From NCBI RefSeq assembly GCF_008370325.1, contig NZ_VNIP01000006.1, positions 496,001 through 560,000 on the forward strand: a stretch of 64,000 nucleotides of DNA, given 5' to 3'. This DNA comes from Martinezella tropici. Lineage in GTDB: Bacteria > Pseudomonadota > Alphaproteobacteria > Rhizobiales > Rhizobiaceae. The notes beneath the pieces were generated by a model. That model was not told the origin of the DNA, did no database searches, and was given only the letters and a program-made list of their open reading frames with translations. The position numbers and the translations under genes were made by a program. Of this stretch, positions 1-8,395 are shown piece by piece; within the stretch, counting starts at the first letter, position 1, and the number at the start of each line of letters is the position of its first letter.

Positions 1-1664
1 GCGCAGAGCGAAACGGTGTTGCCATAGCTGACAAGCGTGATGTCGCGGCCGCGGGCGACGTGGCGCGACAGGCCGGGATGGACGAAGTGTTTGTCCAGAT
101 CCTCTGAGGTACGGCCGTCGGAATTGTTGAGCACAGCCTTCGGATAGAGGAAGACAGTCGGGCGCCGCGACTCGAAGGCGGCGTTGAGAAGCCCAGCGGC
201 GTCGCCGGCGCTGGAGGGCATGACGACGTCGATGCCGGGCGTATGCGCCAGCATGCCCTCGAAACTCTGGGCGTGGAACGGGCCGAGGCCGGGTTTATAG
301 CCGCCGCAGCTCACCATCAGGATGACAGGCGCTTCCCAGGCGCCATTGCTGCGCCAGAACATGCTGCCCATTTCCGAGACGATCTGGTTATAGGCGAGCG
401 GCAGGAAATCGGCGAATTGCAGGAAGGCGACGGGGCGCTGGCCGGCCAGTGCGCGACCGACGGCGGTGCCGACGATGGTGGATTCGGTGAGAGCGGCGTT
501 GCGCACGCGCTCCGGATATTTCGTGCTGAGGCCGCGGGTAACGCCGAAGACGTCGCCCTTCGGATCTTCGATATCCTGGCCGAACAGGACGACGTCGGGG
601 TTGGCGGCAAGCTGCTTGTCGAGGACTGCATTCAGCGCTTCGCGCATCGTCAAGGTCGATGCTTTTTCATTGCCGCGATATTCCGCTTTTCCCTTGAAGG
701 AAGCCGGATAGGGAGCCTTCGCATCCGGCTCGACCTTGGGTGCGTCTTCCTTGCGGGCGAGGGCGGCTTCCGCCTGGACCTCGGCCGTCAATTCCTGTTC
801 GAGCTTCCGAAGCGCATCGGCGTCGATGCCTGCCTTCTGCAGCATCGCCCGCAGGTTCGGCAGCGGATCGCGCGAGGAGCCGGCCTCGATTTCAAGCAGG
901 GTGCGGTAGGTTTTCTGATCGTCGGCATTGGTATGGTCGGACAGCCGCTCGACATTGAGGAGCACGATGCTCGGCGTACGGTTGTTGCGGCTGTGGCGGA
1001 CCGCCTTATGAAAGGCCTCGCGCGACGCCCGTAGATCGTCACCCTCGGTGCGGATGATCTCGACGCCATAAAAGCTGGAGGCTGGGCCGCCGGGCAGATC
1101 GAAGAAGGTCTGCTTGCTCGTCCTTGTCGAAATGGAGAAGCTGTTATCCTCGATGACGAAGACGACGGGATACTGGCCGCGCACGGCTTCGGCGACCGCT
1201 TCGAGGAATTCGCCCTGCTGGGTGGTGCCGTCGCCGACACAACAGACGGCAATCGGCATGCCGGGCTTGTGCTTCAGAGACGCGGCAACGCCGGCGGCGT
1301 GCAGCGCATTGTTGCCGACGGGGCCGACGATGGAGGTAATGTTGAGAGCGCGGGAGGAAAGATGCGCGCTCATCTGCCGACCGGCGGAGTGCGAACTGGC
1401 TGTGGCGAGCAGGCTGGAGAAGAACTCACGAATGGGCATGCCGCGCGCCAGCATCAATGCCTTGTCGCGATAATGGAGATGCAGCCAGTCGTCGTCTTGG
1501 AGAAACTCGTTGAGCAGCGCCGTGGACTCATGTCCGGCGCCGGAAACATGGAAATGTGCTATGCCCTGCTTGATGAATTCTCGCTCAAGACGGTCTATTT
1601 CTCTGGAAACGAAAAATATTCTGTGAAGTTGCTTGAGGTATTCTGTTGTGAACCTCCCTTCCAT
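1..1664 (-). CDS. 2-oxoacid dehydrogenase E1, fused alpha-beta subunits (3' end off window)
   Basis: Thiamine-diphosphate-dependent E1 component of a 2-oxoacid (pyruvate, acetoin or branched-chain type) dehydrogenase complex; it decarboxylates the oxoacid and passes the acyl group to lipoyl-E2. I translated the minus strand from an ATG at 1664: 554 codons remain open to the window edge. The N-terminal half carries the E1-alpha TPP motif (VGDGTTQQGEF, then IEDNSFSIST); an Ala/Glu/Lys-rich linker near residues 290-330 leads into an E1-beta domain (TMREALNAVLDKQLAANPDV, LFGQDIEDPKGDVFG, ALTESTIVGTAVGRALAG). The C-terminal end of the beta domain lies outside the window. The start is fixed by the reading frame; the ribosome site (AGGAAA, about 11 nt upstream) is weak. 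Substrate is not resolvable from sequence alone; an E2 gene may follow beyond the left edge. Confidence 0.88.
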   Translation of the reverse strand, partial: MEGRFTTEYLKQLHRIFFVSREIDRLEREFIKQGIAHFHVSGAGHESTALLNEFLQDDDWLHLHYRDKALMLARGMPIREFFSSLLATASSHSAGRQMSAHLSSRALNITSIVGPVGNNALHAAGVAASLKHKPGMPIAVCCVGDGTTQQGEFLEAVAEAVRGQYPVVFVIEDNSFSISTRTSKQTFFDLPGGPASSFYGVEIIRTEGDDLRASREAFHKAVRHSRNNRTPSIVLLNVERLSDHTNADDQKTYRTLLEIEAGSSRDPLPNLRAMLQKAGIDADALRKLEQELTAEVQAEAALARKEDAPKVEPDAKAPYPASFKGKAEYRGNEKASTLTMREALNAVLDKQLAANPDVVLFGQDIEDPKGDVFGVTRGLSTKYPERVRNAALTESTIVGTAVGRALAGQRPVAFLQFADFLPLAYNQIVSEMGSMFWRSNGAWEAPVILMVSCGGYKPGLGPFHAQSFEGMLAHTPGIDVVMPSSAGDAAGLLNAAFESRRPTVFLYPKAVLNNSDGRTSEDLDKHFVHPGLSRHVARGRDITLVSYGNTVSLC

Positions 1665-1706
1665 CTCAATGATTTTCCTAATCTTTCGTCTAAATCCACT
1701 GAAGGG

Positions 1707-1725
1707 ACCTAGGTAGACCCCTAGG
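1707..1725. promoter_or_regulatory. Paired CCTAGG sites upstream of the E1 gene
   Basis: Two copies of the palindrome CCTAGG (1708-1713 and 1720-1725) lie 12 bp apart, about 45-60 bp upstream of the E1 start codon, in the 226-nt region between the E1 gene and the hydroxylase gene. Spacing of about one helical turn fits a protein-binding site, but no family is assigned. The rest of 1665-1890 is AT-richer and shows no gene. Confidence 0.3.
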
Positions 1726-1890
1726 CTGCCTTTTTCAATACACGTTAAATGACAATATCTTCCCGGTTTGAAATCGAAATACGTGGATTGTCAGGCTGGA
1801 GTTTTTCGCAATGTTTCTGTCCACAAGGCATATATCGATAAACGCATCCGTCCGTGCGCCGTGCGATTGGTGCGTTTATCGAAAGCGATC

Positions 1891-2886
1891 CTAGCCTGAT
1901 TTGCGGATCCTGGCGTTGCTGTTCCGCCTTGCCGCAGCGGCCTTTGCGGCCTGTTCTTCCTGGAGGATCAATTCCTTCGGCTTCTTGCCGATAATCTCCT
2001 TGCGGCCCTGCCTGGAGAAGGGCTGCGCCAGCTGGGCGAGGAAGCCCTTGGCGACCTTGCCGGTGATGCCGATATCCGTGGAGGAGGGGCGGGGCGGGTT
2101 ATAGAAGGTGCCAAGAAGCTGATCCCAGATCACGAGGTTTTCCCCATAATTCGTATTGCCTTCGGCAAGCACCTTCGAATGATGCCAGCGATGCAGGCGC
2201 GGCGTCGAGAATATGAGGTCGAGCAGGCCGGTGCGCATATCGACATTGCAATGCGTGAGCAAGCCGATAAAGCCCGTGACGGCACCAATCCATAGAAAGA
2301 CGGATAATGGTGCGCCAAGCAGATAAAGCGGGATCTGGCTGAGCGCGATCTTGAAGAGCGAGTCCATGAAATGGAACCGGCCCGTATTGATGACCCACAG
2401 GCGCTCGACGCTGTGATGCAGAGCATGGAAACGCCAAAGCGACAGATGTTCGTGGGCAAGACGATGCGCCATGTAGAGGCCCAACTCGGCGATGAAGAGA
2501 CCAAGCGCCACCTGGAATATCAGCGGCCATCGATCCGGCCAGAAATGCGAGTGATAGCTGAGGACAGGGTGTGCGACTGTCGCCACCGCCATGGGAAACG
2601 AGGTACCGATTGCCGCTGCAATCTGCACGCCCCCTTTACTCAGCAGGGTGTGGGCGACATCGTTAAAGGTTTCTCCGTCGCGTTTCAGCCAGGTTTTTTC
2701 ATAGGGCATGAGCCATTCGAAGAACGCAATCACCGCCACGGTCGCAAGATAGACGACGTTGAACCAGAGGAGGTGCATGTTCGACTCGAAGGCGAAATAG
2801 GCGCCGGTCAATCCGGCGCAGAAGATTGCCGGCCACAACAGAGCTGAAACAGCAGCGTAGAGACGCGAACTGCTTTGAAATGTCAT
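1891..2886 (-). CDS. Sterol desaturase / fatty acid hydroxylase superfamily membrane protein
   Basis: Integral-membrane di-iron hydroxylase-type protein of 331 residues, probably acting on a lipid substrate. The three histidine clusters that hold the di-iron site are all present: HRLAHEH, then FHALHHS, then HRWHHSK, giving the HX3H / HX2HH / HX2HH pattern. Four or more hydrophobic segments cover the N-terminal half (two before residue 60 and others around 90-125 and 185-215); the tail is basic (AAKAAAARRNSNARIRKSG). The start codon follows a GAGGAT-type ribosome site. The gene is monocistronic and divergent from the acetyltransferase at 3020. The actual substrate (sterol, hopanoid, fatty acid, ornithine lipid) is not visible in the sequence. 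Confidence 0.85.
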   Translation of the reverse strand: MTFQSSSRLYAAVSALLWPAIFCAGLTGAYFAFESNMHLLWFNVVYLATVAVIAFFEWLMPYEKTWLKRDGETFNDVAHTLLSKGGVQIAAAIGTSFPMAVATVAHPVLSYHSHFWPDRWPLIFQVALGLFIAELGLYMAHRLAHEHLSLWRFHALHHSVERLWVINTGRFHFMDSLFKIALSQIPLYLLGAPLSVFLWIGAVTGFIGLLTHCNVDMRTGLLDLIFSTPRLHRWHHSKVLAEGNTNYGENLVIWDQLLGTFYNPPRPSSTDIGITGKVAKGFLAQLAQPFSRQGRKEIIGKKPKELILQEEQAAKAAAARRNSNARIRKSG

Positions 2887-3019
2887 TCCATCATCCTCAG
2901 ATTATGATCAGCGAAAAATCTGCGCGTGAGTATGCGCGATATGTAGCGTGATGATTGTGGAGTCGAAAGCGAAATTTTTCCATTCGCCGGCGGCAGGTGG
3001 CCGGATAGGAGGTCGAGAG

Positions 3020-3460
3020 ATGCTGATAGAGAAGGCGGGACACGAGCATCTGGAGGGTTGGGTGGGCCTGCGCGCGGCGCTTTGGCCCGACGACTCGGTC
3101 GAACACCACCGCGCGGAACTTGCGCAGTTTCGTTCTAATGAAAACGGTATTGCTTTCGTGGCGATCGATTCTGCCGGTCATGTCGGCGGTTTTGCCGAAG
3201 CGACATTGCGGCACGATTACGTCAATGGCTGCGAGACCTCACCGGTCCTCTTCCTCGAGGGAATCTATGTGCGTCCGGAAAATCGGCGGGAAGGGGTGGC
3301 GCAGGCGCTTTGCCAGGCTGTTGCCGCTTGGGGGCGAGATGCCGGCTGCGTGGAATTTGCCTCGGATGCGCTGATCGACAATCTTGCGAGCCACGCTTTT
3401 CACGCCGCGCTCGGCTTCGTCGAAACCAGGCGCGTGGTCTATTTCCGCAAGCTCTTGTAG
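3020..3460 (+). CDS. AAC(6')-I-like aminoglycoside N6'-acetyltransferase (GNAT)
   Basis: GNAT enzyme of 146 residues matching the length and sequence signature of the AAC(6')-I family, which acetylates the 6'-amino group of kanamycin/tobramycin-type aminoglycosides with acetyl-CoA. Family-like blocks seen are LRAALWPDDSVEHH near the N-terminus, YVNGCETSPVLFLEGIYV in the middle, the acetyl-CoA loop RPENRREGVAQAL, and EFASDALIDN ... HAALGFVETRRVVYF at the end. The start at 3020 is chosen because a perfect AGGAGG (3007-3012) lies 7 nt upstream; an upstream in-frame codon at 2948 would add 24 residues with no family match. It stands alone without integron, transposon or other resistance genes, so it is probably an intrinsic chromosomal gene whose natural substrate may differ. 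Confidence 0.8.
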   Translation: MLIEKAGHEHLEGWVGLRAALWPDDSVEHHRAELAQFRSNENGIAFVAIDSAGHVGGFAEATLRHDYVNGCETSPVLFLEGIYVRPENRREGVAQALCQAVAAWGRDAGCVEFASDALIDNLASHAFHAALGFVETRRVVYFRKLL

Positions 3461-3485
3461 GCCGGCGCTGCAGAGAAGTATCGGG

Positions 3486-4148
3486 TTATCCGAATGTCAG
3501 CTTGGTCTTCTGCTGTCTGGCTTCGTCGAAATTCTCCGGCTTCAGCCAGCGTTCGTAGCCGGCCTTCAACCGCGGCCAATCGGTGTCGATTATGGCAAAC
3601 CAGGCGGTGTCGCGGTTTTTACCCTTCGCGACCATGTGCTGGCGGAAGATGCCTTCGAAAACGAAACCAAAGCGTTCGGCCGCCTGCTTCGAGGGTTCGT
3701 TGAGGTTGTTGCACTTCCATTCGAAGCGGCGATAGCCGAGCGTGTCGAAAACATAGGATGCAAACAGATAGAGGGTTTCCGTCGTCACGCGGCTGCGAGC
3801 GATCGCGGGTCCCCAAAGGATGCTGCCGATCTCGATGACGCCATGCGTGTTGTCGATGCGCATCAATGCCTGCCGGCCTTCGGCGCGGCCCGTGCGCTTG
3901 TCGATCGTCGCGAAGAAGAGCGGATCGGTGCCTGACGACGCTTTCTCGAGCCATGTCGAAAAGTCGGCATAGTCCGGCGGCACATGTTCGAAGAGGTAGC
4001 GGAAACGATCTTCGGCGCCAGGGGCACGGGCCGAGGCATAGAGATCCTCGCCATGACGGGCCGGATCGAGCGGTTCGATCCGCGTGTAGTTGCCTTCCAG
4101 AGTAATACGCTCGGGGCGGGGTACGCCCTTCCAGTTCGTCAGATCCAT
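3486..4148 (-). CDS. GNAT family N-acetyltransferase (RimJ/RimL-like)
   Basis: 220-residue GNAT protein of the RimL-like type that acetylates small molecules or protein N-termini. Features: N-terminal ERITLEGNYTRIEPLDPARHG, typical of the group; the central strand-helix IEIGSILWGPAIARSRVTTE; and the C-terminal FEWKCNNLNEPSKQAAERFGFVFEG block, which matches the end of the acetyl-CoA fold in this subfamily. It is convergent with the AAC(6')-like gene, with 25 nt between stops, and the start codon lies 29 nt from the end of the flavin protein gene at 4178-4861. The substrate is unknown. Confidence 0.85.
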   Translation of the reverse strand: MDLTNWKGVPRPERITLEGNYTRIEPLDPARHGEDLYASARAPGAEDRFRYLFEHVPPDYADFSTWLEKASSGTDPLFFATIDKRTGRAEGRQALMRIDNTHGVIEIGSILWGPAIARSRVTTETLYLFASYVFDTLGYRRFEWKCNNLNEPSKQAAERFGFVFEGIFRQHMVAKGKNRDTAWFAIIDTDWPRLKAGYERWLKPENFDEARQQKTKLTFG

Positions 4149-4177
4149 GTCAACGTCCTTTGGTCATCAAATATAGC

Positions 4178-4861
4178 CTAGCGGAGCCGGCCGGATTGTA
4201 TCAGGTCTGCGAGGGGTTGTGGCAGTTCCATCCCGTCGGGCAAGCCGGGGGCTGGCTGTGGCGATACCAGACGGCTTTCAATGGGTAGGACGCCAGCCCA
4301 GACCGGATGATCTGCCTCGTCCACATCGCCCGGCGGGCCGTTGCGGATCTTGGCCGAGGCCTCTTCGATTTTCATCCGCATGACTGAGGTCGCTTTGACC
4401 TCCTGTTTGGTCATCGGTCTCAGGCCATCCCAGCGGCCGGGAAACAGGTCTTCGATCAGGCGGCGCAGCGCATCGGTCTTCTCGTCGAGATCATCGACCA
4501 GACGAGCCGTGCCGAAGACCATGGCCGAGCGGTAATTGACGGAGTGATTGAAGGCGGAGCGGGCCAGCACATAGCCATCGATGATGCTGCAGGTCAGGCA
4601 GACAGGCATATCCTCGGCGGCGCGCAGGAAGCGGCTGGCGGACGAGCCATGCCAATAGACATAATCGCCCTCACGCCAGTGCAAGGTCGGCGTCACATAG
4701 GGCGCACCGTCGATGACGTAGCCGACGTGACAGAGCGGGGCGGCATCCAGAATGGCGTGGACATCGGCATGGGAGTGGCTGCCGCGCTTCGGGCTGCGCC
4801 GGATGCGGGTGCGCTCAGTGGTCGGGTAGGTGCTTGAAACGGGCGGATAGTGATCGGCCAT
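4178..4861 (-). CDS. Pyridoxamine 5'-phosphate oxidase-family FMN-binding split-barrel protein
   Basis: 227-residue flavin split-barrel protein related to pyridoxamine-phosphate oxidases and nitroimidazole-resistance (NimA-like) proteins. Visible blocks are the N-terminal RRSPKRGSHSHADVHAILDA, the barrel strands HVGYVIDGAPYVTPTLHWREGDYVYWHGS, a NYRSAMVFGTARLVDD strand and the C-terminal RLIEDLFPGRWDGLRPMTKQE segment seen in this subgroup. Ribosome site GAGGAAG precedes the ATG. It is divergent, across only 94 nt, from a MocR-type PLP-binding regulator. This pairing suggests control by that regulator and a link to vitamin B6 or amine metabolism, but that is inference. Confidence 0.82.
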   Translation of the reverse strand: MADHYPPVSSTYPTTERTRIRRSPKRGSHSHADVHAILDAAPLCHVGYVIDGAPYVTPTLHWREGDYVYWHGSSASRFLRAAEDMPVCLTCSIIDGYVLARSAFNHSVNYRSAMVFGTARLVDDLDEKTDALRRLIEDLFPGRWDGLRPMTKQEVKATSVMRMKIEEASAKIRNGPPGDVDEADHPVWAGVLPIESRLVSPQPAPGLPDGMELPQPLADLIQSGRLR

Positions 4862-4955
4862 GTCTTCCTCACAGATCGGGCGTTGATCTCTGCCAGCAAA
4901 GAGGTAGGCTATAAACGGCCAGTTTTTTGATTTTCAGCAGACCAGTTGAGGTTTC

Positions 4956-6383
4956 ATGACAGCGGTGGCGCAATGGCCGGCACTCGACCGGAGTTCGGGT
5001 GACCTCGAGGGCCAAGTCTATCGCCTGATGCGCGATCGGATCCTGCATGGACAGATGCCGGCAGGGCAGCGCGTGCCGTCGACGCGGACGATGGCGCTCT
5101 CGCTCGGCGTTGCGCGTTCGACCGTCGTTAATGCCTATGATCGCCTGAAAGCGGAGGGCTACCTGCAATCGGCAACCGGTGCTGCAACGCGCGTCGCAGC
5201 CTTTCCGTCGCCACCGTTGTCAGGGCAGGCCGCTGCGCCGCTGCCGAACCAACCGCGCGTTACGGAATTCAAAACAGGAGGTTTGTTCGAGCCGGGTGTG
5301 CCGGATGTGTCAGTCTTTCCCCATGCAGCCTGGGCGCGTTGTCTGGGTGCCCGGGGCCGCTCTTTGCGGGTTCATGATCTCGGATACCGCGATCATGGCG
5401 GCGTTCGCGAGTTGCGCGAAGCCATCCTCGATCATATCGCTGCGACGCGCGGCGTGATTGCCCGCCCTGAGCAGGTGGTGATCGTGCCGTCGACGGGCGC
5501 CGCGATCGGGCTGCTTGCGAGCGCGCTGATTCGTGCCGGAGATCCGGGTGGCGATGTGGTCTGGATGGAGGATCCCGGCTATGCCAGCGCGCAGGCAATT
5601 CTGCGGATGGCCGGCGCCAATCTCGTGCCGGTTCCTTGCGATGCGGAGGGCATCGATATCGCGCGGGGTGTCGGGCCGTCGCCGCGACTGATCTATGTCA
5701 CGCCTTCGCATCAATATCCGACCGGCGTCACCATGAGCCTGCCGCGCCGTCTCGCTTTGCTCGAATTTGCCCGGGTCAATGGCGCGATCGTGCTGGAAGA
5801 TGATTACGACAGCGAGTTCCAGTATGCGTCGCGACCGATCGCCGCCTTGCAGGGCATCGATCGCGGCGAAGTGGTCGCCTATGTTGGCACCTTCTCGAAG
5901 ACGCTCGCGCCCGGCCTGCGTGTTGCATACGCCGTCGTGCCGTCCCGGTTGGTGGCGGCGACCGAGGCGGCGCAGCGGCTCAGAGGCACCGTCGTGCCTG
6001 TTCATATCCAGGCGGCTCTTGCCGATTTCATGCGCGAGGGGCGGTTTCGTGCGCATCTGAGGCAGATGAACGCCATTTATGCGGAGCGCATGGCGGCGAC
6101 CGTATCGGCACTCGATCATTATTGCGGCGCTTGGCTGGAGGTGGGAGCAGGCGGCGGCGGGTTGCAGCTGGCAAGCTGGTTCCGCGATACAAAGACCGAT
6201 GATGTCGCCGTCGCGCGGATCATCAATGCCAATGGTTTCGCTGTTCGGCCGATATCGGCGCTGTATCTCGGCCCCGCGCGACCCGGGCTGCTGCTCGGCA
6301 TCGCCCGCATGGCGGCCCAGGCAGCGGATGCGGCGGCGGCGGCGATTGCCAGGCTGCTGGAAGCGGCGCCTGTCAGCGCCTGA
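4956..6383 (+). CDS. MocR/PdxR-type transcriptional regulator (GntR HTH + aminotransferase domain)
   Basis: 475-residue MocR-subfamily regulator. Residues about 15-85 form a GntR winged helix (GQVYRLMRDRILHGQMPAGQ, PSTRTMALSLGVARSTVVNA); the remainder is a fold-type I aminotransferase-like domain that binds PLP, with the lysine region YVGTFSKTLAPGLRVAY and the EDDYDSEFQYA block. Such proteins sense PLP or an amino compound and control vitamin B6, GABA or taurine genes. The neighbouring divergent flavin split-barrel gene is the obvious candidate target. The 3' end overlaps the convergent AraC gene by 11 nt. Confidence 0.9.
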   Translation: MTAVAQWPALDRSSGDLEGQVYRLMRDRILHGQMPAGQRVPSTRTMALSLGVARSTVVNAYDRLKAEGYLQSATGAATRVAAFPSPPLSGQAAAPLPNQPRVTEFKTGGLFEPGVPDVSVFPHAAWARCLGARGRSLRVHDLGYRDHGGVRELREAILDHIAATRGVIARPEQVVIVPSTGAAIGLLASALIRAGDPGGDVVWMEDPGYASAQAILRMAGANLVPVPCDAEGIDIARGVGPSPRLIYVTPSHQYPTGVTMSLPRRLALLEFARVNGAIVLEDDYDSEFQYASRPIAALQGIDRGEVVAYVGTFSKTLAPGLRVAYAVVPSRLVAATEAAQRLRGTVVPVHIQAALADFMREGRFRAHLRQMNAIYAERMAATVSALDHYCGAWLEVGAGGGGLQLASWFRDTKTDDVAVARIINANGFAVRPISALYLGPARPGLLLGIARMAAQAADAAAAAIARLLEAAPVSA

Positions 6384-7236
6384 GAAACATTGCCCGATAT
6401 TCGCGCGGGGTCATGTCCTTCAGCGCCTTGAACTGCCTGTTGAAATTGGCAAGCGAGGCGTAGCCGACGGCATCGCCGATGTGGTGGATGGCTTGATCGG
6501 TGGAGGAGAGGCGTGCGCAGGCGTCGCCGATGCGCATGCGCATGAGATAATCCGATACCGTCCCGCCGGTATGGCGGCGAAACATGCGGTGCAGGCCGGA
6601 AGCGCTGAGGGCAGCGATATCGGCCAGTTCATCGAGGCTGATTGCGCGGGCATAGTGAAGATGCATATGCGTCAGTACGCGGTCGATGCGCTCGCGGCTC
6701 TCCTTGAGATCAGGCGCCTGTGCGGGTGCACTTGCAAGCGGCGTTGTCTGCCAGTCTTCCGCGACTCTCACCAGAATGCCGAGCAGTGATAAGAGACGCT
6801 CGACGGGCGGCTTTTCGAAAATGGTTTCGAAGGCAGGGCGGACGGCGGCCGAGGTCGTCTGCGAAAAGCGCAAACCGTTGTCTCCGCGTTGCAGCATGGC
6901 TTCGATCGATCGGAATTCGACGGCACCCGCCGTCATCTGTAGCAGCCATTCGCGATTGAACCAGAGCACGAGCGCGACATGCGGCTTTTCCTCCTCGATC
7001 TTGGCGCGCGAAACCCAGCTGTGCGGCAGATTGGGCCCGACGAGGACGAGATCGCCGTCACCATAATCCGCGCTGTGGTCGCCGATGAAGCGCTGCCCGA
7101 TGGAGTTCAGCGTGAGCGTCAGCTCGAATTCCGGATGGTGATGCCATTGGAACGGAATGCAGTCGTCGAGCCGGCGGTTCAGCATGCTCCAGGATGCTTC
7201 CGGCGAACGGGGCAGGACTTCGAGATAGGGCCTCAT
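6373..7236 (-). CDS. AraC family transcriptional regulator
   Basis: 287-residue regulator with an N-terminal cupin-type sensing domain (FQWHHHPEFELTLTLNSIG, DLVLVGPNLPHSW) and a C-terminal AraC double helix-turn-helix (ISLDELADIAALSASGLHRM; IHHIGDAVGYASLANFNRQF). It is divergent from the phytanoyl-CoA-dioxygenase-type gene at 7371 with 134 nt between, so it probably regulates that gene and itself. The ATG at 7236 lacks a good ribosome site, so the start is less certain. Confidence 0.9.
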   Translation of the reverse strand: MRPYLEVLPRSPEASWSMLNRRLDDCIPFQWHHHPEFELTLTLNSIGQRFIGDHSADYGDGDLVLVGPNLPHSWVSRAKIEEEKPHVALVLWFNREWLLQMTAGAVEFRSIEAMLQRGDNGLRFSQTTSAAVRPAFETIFEKPPVERLLSLLGILVRVAEDWQTTPLASAPAQAPDLKESRERIDRVLTHMHLHYARAISLDELADIAALSASGLHRMFRRHTGGTVSDYLMRMRIGDACARLSSTDQAIHHIGDAVGYASLANFNRQFKALKDMTPREYRAMFLRR

Positions 7237-7370
7237 AGGGCGTCCAAGGTATTACAGAGGCCAGAATAGTATCAGAACTGGCCAGAGCTGGGCAACATCG
7301 AAACTCCAGGTGGAGGTACAACTTGTTCCGTCACCCGAAACCAGAGGGGCCAGCGAGATGGAGGAAACCG

Positions 7371-8306
7371 ATGCAACCTGCCTTGAAACGAGACGCTCAC
7401 CCGACCGCGTCAGCGGTCACGACGCAATTGAAGGATATCCAGAAGACATTGCCGCTCAGGGTGCTGTCGAAGGACGATTGGCAGCATTGGATCACGAAGG
7501 GTTATGTGATCGTACGCCAGGCGGTGCCGGCGGCGAATGTCGAGCGGCTTGTCGACGTTTTGTGGCGTTTTGACGAGAAGGACCCGAACGACCCCTCCAC
7601 CTGGTATGCGCCGCAGCGGCGCGAGCACAAAATGAAGGAGCTCAACAATACCGGCATGCTGGAGATCTACAATCACCAGCATCTCTGGGACAACCGGATG
7701 GAAAAGCGGATCTATGATGTCTTCGTCGATATATGGGATCGCGAGGATCTCTGGGTCACCATCGATCGCGCCAATCTCAACCCACCGAAGAAAGTGAAGG
7801 GTAATCCGAACGGCTTCATCCACTGGGATGTCGATACCTCGATCCGTCCGCTGCCAATCGGCGTGCAGGGTGTTTTGAGCCTGAAGAAGCAGGATGGCGA
7901 TGTCGGCGGGTTCCAGTGCGTGCCTGAGCTCTTCGAGCATTTCGAGGAGTGGGAAAAGACGCAGCCGGCCGATCGCGATCCGATGCATCCCGACATGACG
8001 GGTCTCTCGGTCGTCAACATCGACATGGAGCCCGGCGACCTGATGATCTTCAACTCACTGCTCGCGCATGGCGTCCGTCCCAACCATTCGGACAACCGCG
8101 TTCGCATGGCGCAATATATCTCCATGCATCCGGCGGAATACGACAATGTCGCCGAGCGGGAGGAACGCATACGTCTGTGGCGCGAGCTCGACCATCCGAG
8201 GCGCGACGCCTTTCCCGGCGACCCTCGCGAATGGGAAAAGCACAATGCGACGCCGGCCGAACTGACGCCGCTTGGCGAAAAGCTGCTGGGCCTCGAGCCC
8301 TGGTAA
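7371..8306 (+). CDS. Phytanoyl-CoA dioxygenase (PhyH)-family Fe(II)/2-oxoglutarate oxygenase
   Basis: 311-residue member of the PhyH group of non-haem iron, 2-oxoglutarate-dependent oxygenases. The HxD pair His151/Asp153 (FIHWDVDTS) and the distal His233 (LLAHGVRPNHSDNRVRMAQY) supply the facial triad, and an arginine just after it (Arg243 or Arg245) is the probable 2-oxoglutarate ligand. ATG 7371 is chosen because GGAGG sits 6 nt upstream; an in-frame TTG at 7323 is less likely. The substrate is unknown: family members hydroxylate acyl-CoAs, amino acids or natural products. A hairpin terminator follows at 8331. Confidence 0.85.
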   Translation: MQPALKRDAHPTASAVTTQLKDIQKTLPLRVLSKDDWQHWITKGYVIVRQAVPAANVERLVDVLWRFDEKDPNDPSTWYAPQRREHKMKELNNTGMLEIYNHQHLWDNRMEKRIYDVFVDIWDREDLWVTIDRANLNPPKKVKGNPNGFIHWDVDTSIRPLPIGVQGVLSLKKQDGDVGGFQCVPELFEHFEEWEKTQPADRDPMHPDMTGLSVVNIDMEPGDLMIFNSLLAHGVRPNHSDNRVRMAQYISMHPAEYDNVAEREERIRLWRELDHPRRDAFPGDPREWEKHNATPAELTPLGEKLLGLEPW

Positions 8307-8330
8307 GCGGCTGAAGGTCGGCTTCCTGAA

Positions 8331-8365
8331 AAACATCGAGCGGCCTTGGGCCGCTCGAAATGTTT
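8331..8365 (+). terminator. Hairpin terminator after the PhyH-family gene
   Basis: Stem CGAGCGGCC (8337-8345) / GGCCGCTCG (8349-8357) with loop TTG, extended by AAACAT/ATGTTT outer arms. It lies 24 nt after the stop and 30 nt before the end of the convergent phosphatase gene, so it may serve both. Confidence 0.7.
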
Positions 8366-8395
8366 ATGGAGATTTGGCTGAGTGCTGCGCGTCCG

